Positions 56,540-64,000 of a stretch of DNA of 64,000 bases are shown here, piece after piece. A program made the position numbers and the translations under genes. Every line of letters begins with the position of its first letter. Position 1 is the stretch's first letter. Origin of the DNA: Pachyseris speciosa (lineage: Eukaryota > Cnidaria > Anthozoa > Scleractinia > Pachyseridae); assembly GCA_016490735.1 (NCBI GenBank), contig JAEMWC010001460.1:28501-92500 (forward strand), given 5' to 3'. Under the pieces are notes generated by a model that was not told the DNA's origin, ran no database searches, and was given only the letters and a program-made list of their open reading frames with translations.

Positions 56540-58747
56540 GAGACTTTCCCTTCAACAATCACAGCAAAATAAACTGACAAACAAACAAAGACGGCTTTCA
56601 AAAACACGTCTTTATTCACAAGCCTGCCGAATGAATAATTTACAAACGTTTAAAAGTACCTGAAAAAGTAGAACATGCCTTTCTTGTATTTTCCGAATCT
56701 TTTCCTCCTATTAGATGCTGAATTTCTTCGGCTGATACTTCAGAAAACGTTTTCTTTTAGTCTCGGGTTCCATAACGTTTGTATTATCGTTGGTTTATAA
56801 AACTGAAAACTGGCAGTGTTCTCAGGTCCGCCTCGTCAATCAAGCTGACGTGAGCACGTGCCGAAGATCATGCCACTTTTTAGTCATGCACTAATCACGT
56901 GCTGCTGTATCCGGGCGCGCGGGCAACAATTGCGGAATTGTATCCCGGTCGGGATTCGGGATACATTTGAATTTGGTCAGGGGCACGTGACAAGAATCAA
57001 CCAATCACAGTACTCCTTTTGTTGAGTGAAAGTGTAGGTATATAACAATAAATGATAATCTTGATTAATCAAGTATCACCTACTCACTCAATAGCCTGTT
57101 TCCAGGCTCTCAGAGTAGGTGGGGCTGAGGCCTGGAACAGACTACTAACTCACTCACTTACTGAATTCGTCTGTCCATTCACCAGTTCTCATTAAAACAC
57201 CTGTTGGTGTCATTTATTTCATATCCCAAAAAGTACCTTTAAAATGATGTTCCTTTTTTACTCGGTTTAACAAGTAAGAATTGTTTTTAAGGATCAGGAG
57301 GACAAGTTAAGGATGCAGTTAGTTAAGCTATGTTTTCTCTGCATGTGATCGTAATACTGTTTGATGATTTCACTTAGCAAACAATTAGAAAAAAAAATGG
57401 CACAACAGGATTCGGTTTCTATTTCGTTACTGAAAAAGAGACTTCCGACCAGAAATTAAAAGTCGTGTCGTGAGTTTCTGTTTCAATAATCTTCGCCCTC
57501 TTCACCAACACTTACTTCGTTTGCTCCTTCCGCCATTCCATGCCTTCAAGCCTTTACTACGCACTCTCGGAAAGAAAACAATTGCCACAAAGGCCCCGTT
57601 TCTCAAAACCTGGTCCAGCCAAGGTGAACAATAATGTCATCGGGCCAGTTATTCGAAAGCCGATAAACACTAATCCACGAGTAAATGTTGACCTCTTTAT
57701 GTCCATTATAAATGTTTTTGAAGGCTTACTTCAAGCTTCAGTTGAGGAAAGGGTTAGTCACAATTAAAGGGCAAAAATCTTTAAAAAAATAATATCTTTA
57801 TCGACTGCTAATTAAACTGAAATGAAAAACATCACTATCCCGGGAATAGCTTGATCGAGCTTTGAACAAATAGGCCTTGGGCGTCAGGAACATCTCCTGG
57901 TTCGTGCGTTCCTTATTGGTACGTCACTATAACGCCAGTGGGACAAACTACAAAGTCAAGTTGTAAACAACTGGTTTGCTATTTGAACAAGGAAGTACAC
58001 GGGGCCGCCCTCAAAGCCATCGATGAGAGGCATGCACCGTGATTATTACCCCTATCACCGTTGCTTATATAGGGGTACTGTCACGCCAATTGTTGATACA
58101 AGTTTGTTCACATTGCGAGGAAGTACTTTTCCTATTACGTGAACGGCCCGTGTAACAACACAAAGAGGTAGATTTCAAATTGTTTCTTGGACGGAAAAGA
58201 AACTAGTATTATTTTATGGCGAATTTTCCTAGACACAATGAGGATGCTTGAAAAAGTTAACCTAACTTTTCCTCTTCGTCATCCGTGGCCATAGACAGCC
58301 ACAAATAGTTTCAATGCACATATTAAGTATCTCGACTGTTGAAACACGTTTGGGTTCAGATCCAAATTTCGTGACAGTGCCCCTAATAAAGATGGATGTT
58401 AAGGATGGATGTTCATACTTAATGGGCTTCCGTATGTTTATTTATTTTACCACAAAATACAAATAACGATAAAACAAAACAGTTACACAAAGCAAATGAA
58501 AGTGGCGAGGAAGCCCAAAAGGAAACCACGAGGCTTATAGACATTGGGCTCCCTAAGAGTAAAAATAAAGTTAAAAGTAACAGTAAGGCCAGGATCGAAA
58601 GTAAAACACAATGAGGGTAAGTGTAAATGAACTAAATACATAGACTGAGTTGACAAAATGTGAGTTCACAAAATGTTGAATGTAGTTATGTACACAGAAC
58701 GCTAACGAGTCACATCCGACGTGACAGTACATGTAGTGGTCTAAAGT
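56540..58747. other. Mostly featureless; possible short repeat at 57,600-57,680
   Basis: An open frame at 57,540-57,767 (+) has no recognisable domain. Its CGGGCCAGTTATTCGAAAGC segment looks more like an interspersed repeat. No exon supported. Confidence 0.35.
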
Positions 58748-59232
58748 GTAAAGACCTGGCTAAACTAGGAAACAATAGGGCCGTTTATACGAGAGAAAAT
58801 AAGCCGCGGCCTACTCTGGCCACGGCTTACATAAGACGCGAACACTCCGTATAAACGGTACAAAATCTACGTTCACGGCTTCTCAAGCTGCGGCTTATCC
58901 TGGCCTAGGAGTTTTTACTCGTATAAATGGTTCCTTTCGCGTCTTATGTAAGCCGCGGCTTATTTTCTCTCGTATAAACAGCCCTATTGTTGCGAAACAT
59001 TGTTGACGAAACAAAATTAATTCCCAGCTTAGCCGCGCGGGAAACATTTGATGCGGAAACAAAATTTGTGTCCGGGAAACAAAAATGTTTTTGACCGAAA
59101 GTCCTAAAAATTTTTGGTTTTGAAACACAAAGTTTGTTTCAGCAACAAATGTTTCCCACGCGGCTAAACTGGGAAACTTTGTGTCCTCAACAATGTTTCA
59201 GCAACAATGTTTCGTAGTTTAGTCAGGCCTTA
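58748..59232. mobile_element. Outer foldback MITE with a second MITE inside
   Basis: The outer ends AAGACCTGGCTAAACTAGGA and TGTTTCGTAGTTTAGTCAGG are inverted relatives. Inner copies of GCGGCTAAACTGGGAAAC and AACATTGTTGACGAAAC support the foldback. Confidence 0.65.
58774..58988. mobile_element. Inner MITE with AATAGGGCCGTTTATACGAG ends
   Basis: Ends AATAGGGCCGTTTATACGAG and TCGTATAAACAGCCCTATT, with inner AGAAAATAAGCCGCGGC / GCCGCGGCTTATTTTCT and GTCTTATGTAAGCCG pairs, give arms of about 50 bp. It is inserted in the 58,748-59,232 element. Confidence 0.8.
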
Positions 59233-59637
59233 AGGCACCAAAGTACACCCGCCTTTAACCCTAAATGGAGGCCGTTAATAACATTTAAGATATTTTACGT
59301 CGAATATTGGTGCAAAGGAAACTTCGTTGTCAGCTGTTTGTTGTACCATGCCTCTTGCCAATGTTTCATGCGCACTTTACTTAACACGTTTTCTATTGAT
59401 TTAATCTTTGAGACGCTAGAAACGTGACGTAGCGTTGGCGTTTGAATTTGACCAGCTTGCGACTTTTTACATACACGATACAAGACGCGGCGGAAAGCAA
59501 GCTTTTCTTCTGCCTAAGAAAGATATACGTGTAAGTTTTGCTCAATGGATACGAAAAGGCGGAAACTTCCGATTTGATAAGAACATCACTTGTACCCGTT
59601 CGCTCCGTATAAGTCCATTGGTAGTGCGATTATTCTT

Positions 59638-59745
59638 TTAAGGCCTCCACTTTACGTTTCCGACGCCATGGAACTGTCTTTTGAGTGATTGGGGATCAGC
59701 CCAGCCCGAGTTAAGGTAACTGTCATCCTCGTCTGTTTCCAGTTT
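59638..59745 (-). CDS. CFAP298: CFAP298: last exon
   Basis: CFAP298 (C21orf59/Kurly) is a conserved cytoplasmic protein of ciliated cells, needed for dynein-arm assembly and cilium polarity. Five exons on the - strand are in the window: 63,961 onward (5' part), 63,392-63,550, 61,773-61,904, 60,301-60,396 and 59,638-59,745. All joints are phase 0. This exon reads KLETDEDDSYLNSGWADPQS then LKRQFHGVGNVKWRP and stops at 59,638-59,640. The acidic start, LNS-x-WAD, LKRQFHGV and KWRP are the family's C-terminal signature. The acceptor is CTTCACAG. No damage is seen. Confidence 0.92.
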   Translation of the reverse strand, partial: KLETDEDDSYLNSGWADPQSLKRQFHGVGNVKWRP

Positions 59746-60300
59746 CTGTGAAGACGAAACATAATAAGGTGTGAGCTAAGCCTTGTGCTAAGCTGATGTT
59801 CTAAACATGCATACTCGCTCACAGCAACACAAACTCGATTTGAAAGCGATGGAGTTGTTACTTGAAGTGCCGGCTATTTAAAGGGCGTCCCTCATCTTCA
59901 CCTGTGTCAAAGTCATTTATTTCTTCTTTACGGGGTCAAACCGTCGTGCACATGTGCTGTGATTGACGGATTTCCATCCACTTTGTTGGTTTCCAGGCGA
60001 ACAAAGTACATATTTGCCGGCATAAGGTTCACTGATTGTCGCCGTAAAATGCTTGACTCATTGATTAATTAATTGATTGATTGTTGTGTCAAAGGCAAAT
60101 GCTATTTGGATTTTGAAGTTCAAAGTTGGCATGTCATTGAAAGGCGCATTAATAAACAACTCAATTATTATGACCAAACTACAGTGTATTCGATAATCTA
60201 TGGGTTGACTTAGCTCGAGAATGGCATAGGTCCGACGAAGACACAAATCATATGCATTTTAAGCTACTGAATGCTTCGTACGATTCGTGGGTGCATTAAC
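59746..60300. other. CFAP298 last intron
   Basis: A 555-bp intron on the - strand (donor complement at 60,299-60,300, acceptor complement at 59,746-59,747). No other feature seen. Confidence 0.7.
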
Positions 60301-60396
60301 CTTAAGTTCCTCTTGTTTTCTGTAAGCATAAGCCATCATTTGTTTCCGTTGCTCTTCACTGAACACAGGTTCTCTGCCTGGTGGTCCTTGCCCCTT
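60301..60396 (-). CDS. CFAP298: CFAP298: penultimate exon
   Basis: A 32-codon exon, acceptor CCTTGCAG, reading KGQGPPGREPVFSEEQRKQM then MAYAYRKQEELK. The G-x-PxREP, SEEQ-x-KQMM and YRKQEELK blocks match the family. The donor is AAG/GTTAAT, a weak site but supported by perfect continuation into KLETDEDD. Without splicing there would be an unrelated 13-residue end. Confidence 0.92.
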
Positions 60397-60939
60397 CTGC
60401 AAGGCAAAAATGAAAACTAATAATGAGAAAAATGAGGTGACACAATGTAAATTTTCGTGCCTAATGACTATCAAAAAATGTCTGAAATCGGCAAAACAGC
60501 AGCTTGATGAGTCACTGTGTCTACAGTTGATTTTACAACGTGCAGTCACATTGGACGTTGACATATACAGCCGTCTCCGGCTGTATAAACACTTAGAAGT
60601 CGACCATGATGGCCTGAATGTCGGCAAGAGAAACCGACCTACACTGCTACACGAGCCAAACTTCAAGGGATGAGTTAATCCGAAGTTCTCAAACTCATTA
60701 ATTATCCATAATCCGAGCCCACCAATCAACAGCTGTATACCGCATCACGTGGATGCGTTAAATGGATACCCAATGAAAAAGTAGATGAAAATCTTTAAAG
60801 ATTTGGATATCATATCCAAATCTTTGAAGACTTGGATACAATATCCAAATGTCTACTAACTCTGGGAAAATCATGTGACATGAAAAAAAAAATTAATTCT
60901 AACTAATTAACTTCTCACGCAAACAACAAAAAGTTATTT

Positions 60940-61290
60940 CCTTTAAAGAATGTAAAGCGCTCGAGAGGGATACCGTCCGCCCGACTTATTTGCAACCTCT
61001 TGCAAAAAGTAGTAGTAGTTCAGACTCATTTCAGTAGTTCAGACTTTTGACATTCATGTTTTCAATGCTTTCAGTCAACTCTTGCACATCCACACCAATG
61101 TCTTCATCTTTGAGCAGTCTGCCTGGCTCAATGGTGCAAATTTTGAGCGCTCTTTGGTCTTGCCATTCCCGAAAAATCTGTAACGCCCATTTGTTCCGTA
61201 GATTTGGGAACAGAATTGGTACCACACTCTTTTTCCTCGTCGAACGTTTTGGGCATCCGAAACCTTGAACTTGACTCATCCATGTCGCAG
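60940..61290 (-). pseudogene. DUF3504/Crypton-like relic in a CFAP298 intron
   Basis: On the - strand an ATG-led stretch MDESSSRFRMPKTFDEEKEC shifts frame near 61,215 into NKWALQIFREWQDQRALK and DIGVDVQELTESIENMNVKS, LNY. A stop follows where a Trp is expected. A short tandem duplication (AGTCTGAACTACTGAAATG / AGTCTGAACTACT) precedes FLQEVANKSGGRYPSRALYI. The pattern N-K-W-x-L-x-x-F-x-E-W with later RYP-x-R-x-LY is that of DUF3504, the Crypton-recombinase-derived domain found in ZMYM, QRICH1 and KCTD1-type proteins. Two or three breaks make it non-functional. Confidence 0.6.
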
Positions 61291-61772
61291 AAAAAAACTG
61301 AATATGCTAACACTAAATTAAGTTGGATAACCGCCAAACATTCCATCCAAACCGTTTTAATCGCAATCTAAAGCTATTGTTTGATCAACGAAACGAAACA
61401 AAAACAATAAATAATAATAGTCGGTGTTTTGAACCCCTGATGAAACACTCGCACTCGTTTTTGATATAATTATTACAGTGTACATCACATTTCTTTGGAA
61501 AATGAACATTCTTTGAATTTTGCGAATAACTTCACACAACTTCTCTTTCTCAGTATCAAAATCTACCTATGTTATTTTGAATTCATTAACTTACATGTAA
61601 TACAGTAACCAAATGAGCGAGTACAAGTAACAGAACAACCAGAAGATGATCATACATGTACATATACAGCAGTTACATGTACCAACTACCCTGTGAACAG
61701 AGTTCCCTTCGGTATTTGGTACTCGTCTGTCAGGTGAAATTATACATATGTACAAGTACTTATCATTCTTAC

Positions 61773-61904
61773 CTTTTGAAGCTTACAAATCAGTTTAGTT
61801 TTCTCGTTTTTTCCAATGTAATCTTGAAGCTTTTTTCCTCGCTGAAGCTCCTTCCCAGCCCACCATAACTGGGCAGTGGTCTCATCTAACACTTGAAGGG
61901 AGGC
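61773..61904 (-). CDS. CFAP298: CFAP298: internal exon
   Basis: A 44-codon exon, acceptor ATTTCCCAG, donor GTAAGA, reading ASLQVLDETTAQLWWAGKEL then QRGKKLQDYIGKNEKTKLIC and KLQK. The AQLWWAGKEL and DYIGKNEKTK blocks are strongly conserved in the family. It follows the LSGTQ end of the previous exon in phase 0. Confidence 0.94.
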
Positions 61905-62032
61905 CTGGGAAATTCCAGATGAACTTTTATAGTCGAACAATTAACCAAGGAACAAACCAACCAACCCACCAGTCAGCCAAGTAACCAAACAACCAACCAG
62001 CCAATCGATCGATCAGCCAGCCAGCCAGTCAG

Positions 62033-62459
62033 CCCGGGAAGGGGGAGTGGGGGAGGGGTACTGCCTTATATGGGCGATATAGGTATGTGCGGCCCGAAAG
62101 GGTGTGGTTTTTTAGCCGTTTTGGTCTGAAATAGGGTATCGATTTTGACCATTTTGGTCTGCAATAGGGTATGGTTTGTGCACTCTTGTCTTGAATTGGG
62201 TATGTTTTTTAGAGGAAGCTACTTCTTCATCTTTACCCGATAAGAGCATCAACAAAAGCCCTTCTTTTTTTGTCTTTTAATTATGTTTACGCCAACTGTG
62301 CACGTGAAATAGGTCTGAAATAGGGTATCGAATTTCTGGTCAGGTCTGAAATAGGGTGGGGAAAATCGCAGATTTTGGTCTGAAATAGGGTAAGGGTTTC
62401 AGGAAGCGGACCGCACACCCACACCCAATTTTTCTGGGAGTACCCCCCCCCCCCCAACG
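62033..62459. mobile_element. MITE, GGGTACTCCC family with 'ggtctgaaatagggta' phrases, copy B
   Basis: Flanked by the 9-bp direct repeat GCCAGTCAG (62,024-62,032 and 62,461-62,469). It starts CCCGGGAAGG...GGGGTACTGCC and ends GGGAGTACCCCCCC. The interior matches 51,572-51,973: ATATAGGTATGTGCGGCCC, TTTTGGTCTGAAATAGGGTA, and a middle with GAAGCTACTTCTTCATC. It lies in a CFAP298 intron. Confidence 0.8.
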
Positions 62460-62697
62460 GGCCAGTCAGTCAGTCAACATTGAAAGTCAGCATACAGAGA
62501 CCCCATTACATGCATTTAAAAATGAGCAGAGAATAGATGGTTTTAGACTGCAGGTGTATGTACTGTAGATCAAGAATAAGACGTTCCTACCACACAATAC
62601 AAGTCAAGGAGTCAGGCATTCACACACAGGGTACCCACCCCCAATGATCCCACTGATTTACAGTGTATGCACACCTTCTCTTGTCTAAGGCTGGTCA

Positions 62698-63276
62698 TTA
62701 AGCGGGCTCACATCGGTTTCCAGCATTTTTCAGCACTTTATTTTGATGGATCATTGCTACCAATGTTTGTACATTGTTACCTTTATAGTGGTATCAAACA
62801 AATGCCCAATCATTGGTGAACAAGTTATGAAGCTTTTTTTTTTACATACAATGTAATAGGTCACCATAGCAACACTATAACCTGTTTAAAACACCCCTTA
62901 TTTTAGCTTTAAGCCACAATAACTCAAAAACGAGTTCGGTGACCCCCATTTTTTATAGTTGGGAAATAATTAGCATAATAAAATACAACTTTTTGCAAAG
63001 TTAAAGAAAAATTCTTCTAGTGGATTCAGAGCCACCTAAAATTTTCGATAATTTAAGGTGGCTCTGAATCCACTAGTACAATTTTTTTTAAACTTTGCAA
63101 AAAGTTTGATCTTGATACACTTATTAATTTTCAATAATAAAAATGGGGGTCACCGAGATTCACCAAAGTTGGGTGTTTGTTTGATACCAAGGTAACAACT
63201 TATAAAGATTGGTAGTGATGATCTATCAAAGTACAAGAGGTGGAAAGTGCTAGAAACAGGTGGGAGCCACCTTAAG
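62698..63276. mobile_element. MITE, uninterrupted sister of 54,134-56,301
   Basis: Ends TTAAGCGGGCTCACATCGG and GTGGGAGCCACCTTAAG are inverted relatives. A centre hairpin, TGGATTCAGAGCCACCTAAA / TTTAAGGTGGCTCTGAATCC, resembles the ends again. It lies in a CFAP298 intron. Confidence 0.75.
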
Positions 63277-63391
63277 AGGGCTACAAGTGTACCTATCTGC
63301 TAAGCTGAAACAGGTGAACAAAGAAGACCCAAAGGTACTGTGCATGCAGACTCAGTAGGTTTGACTGTGTTGCATTCAACACAAACCTCAC

Positions 63392-63550
63392 CTGTGTTCC
63401 TGACAGGTCTTCAGTGTTTTCCAGTTCTTGTTTGACTGGGTCATGTGGAGGTAGTCCCATAGGATACACAATCATCACTGCTCCCCGCATCTGATCAAGG
63501 GCATCTTTAACCAGTTCAGAGGTTAGGGGGATATTTGCATCAGCTTGTTC
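63392..63550 (-). CDS. CFAP298: CFAP298: internal exon
   Basis: A 53-codon exon, acceptor TGTCTACAG, donor GTGAGG, reading EQADANIPLTSELVKDALDQ, MRGAVMIVYPMGLPPHDPVK and QELENTEDLSGTQ. The KDALDQ-x-RGAVMIVYPMGLPP-x-DP core is the most conserved part of CFAP298. Phase 0 at both ends. Confidence 0.95.
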
Positions 63551-63960
63551 CTGTAGACATGTTACAATGTTAACCAAAACACAGTCAGCTGAAGACAATT
63601 AAATTATAATTTGATTGACTTCATGTGTTAATCTTATTATTAAACTATTGTTGCTCTATCTGCTGAGCCTGCTGAATAAGAACACAAAAAAGGTCTTGCA
63701 CAAAATGCATCATTCTTAATGTATGGAATCAGTCTGACTTGTATTGTAGAAAACACAGTTGGCACTGTGATAGCAAAAACTGGCATTGTTAAATTGCATT
63801 GAAAGAAAAGCTTCATTTGATACACTGTAGATGCTAAGGCAATACAGTGTTTTGAAAAAATAACATGTGTGCCCCCCCTCCCTTCCCCTACACAGACAGT
63901 TAACATTAATTTTCAGTGGGAAGTTGTGGGAAATCTAAACAAGTTGACCTTTGCACAAAC
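63551..63960. other. CFAP298 intron
   Basis: A 410-bp intron on the - strand between AAG/GTTTGT (63,959-63,960) and the CTACAG acceptor (63,551-63,556). Confidence 0.8.
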
Positions 63961-64000
63961 CTTGGCAATTTTGGCCTTTGCTTCCTGTCTAGTTCTGTTT
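63961..64000 (-). CDS. CFAP298: CFAP298: partial exon at window end
   Basis: The last 13 codons of an exon that continues beyond the window: NRTRQEAKAKIAK, then donor AAG/GTTTGT. Phase 0 joins to EQADANIPL. The basic helix fits the region before the conserved core of CFAP298. The N-terminal half of the gene lies outside. Confidence 0.8.

Noticed and set aside
57540..57767. 75-codon open frame on the + strand
   Set aside because: No domain; contains a segment that looks like an interspersed repeat.

Overview
This is an AT-rich eukaryotic nuclear window with no bacterial features. Coding DNA is in short exons with GT/AG borders, separated by introns of 59 bp to more than 10 kb. SUEL/rhamnose-binding-lectin exons, a cilia gene (CFAP298) and the mix of DIRS, Penelope-like, L1-like and tRNA-derived SINE repeats suggest an anthozoan cnidarian, most likely a stony coral. 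The organism is an inference; the gene families are read directly from the sequence.

Region 1 (3,477-51,206, + strand) is a tandem cluster of four related genes. Each is built as signal peptide exon, one SUEL lectin exon and a Thr/Pro/Lys-rich stalk exon, with mostly phase-1 introns. L1 (3,477-5,282) has a lectin exon and a last exon whose reading frame appears shifted; its signal peptide exon was not found. L2 (7,413-9,735) is a pseudogene with an intact signal peptide exon and decayed lectin and stalk exons. L3 (18,473-23,646) is intact, 238 codons, and ends in a GPI-anchor-like tail. L4 (32,891-51,206) is intact, 417 codons, and ends in a transmembrane helix and a long acidic/Ser-rich cytoplasmic tail. 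The cluster therefore encodes cell-surface lectins held on the membrane in different ways.

Region 2 is repeats. A DIRS retrotransposon (about 11.37-17.6 kb, - strand) carries three later insertions: an L1-like element, a tRNA-derived SINE, and an inverted-dimer element with Penelope-like ends flanked by a 13-bp direct repeat. A three-deep nest lies at 54.13-56.30 kb (MITE > TA-flanked TIR element > Penelope-like element with GIY-YIG domain). Other elements are a PIF/Harbinger element with TTA duplication (30.38-31.39 kb), a reverse transcriptase fragment (47.0-48.7 kb), a 92/93-bp minisatellite (43.97-44.89 kb), and several MITE families, one with GGGTACTCCC ends and internal phrase-like repeats. 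A near-perfect type I hammerhead ribozyme sits at 10,061-10,143.

Region 3 (59.6-64.0 kb, - strand) is the 3' part of CFAP298: five exons, all phase 0, with the 5' end beyond the window. One intron holds a decayed Crypton/DUF3504-like relic. A second - strand gene or recent pseudogene of unknown function (46,226-49,430) lies antisense inside the last L4 intron.

Translation, splice phase and repeat matching were done by eye. Several single-base frame breaks (L1 last exon, the antisense gene, the DUF3504 relic) could be real decay or assembly indels.
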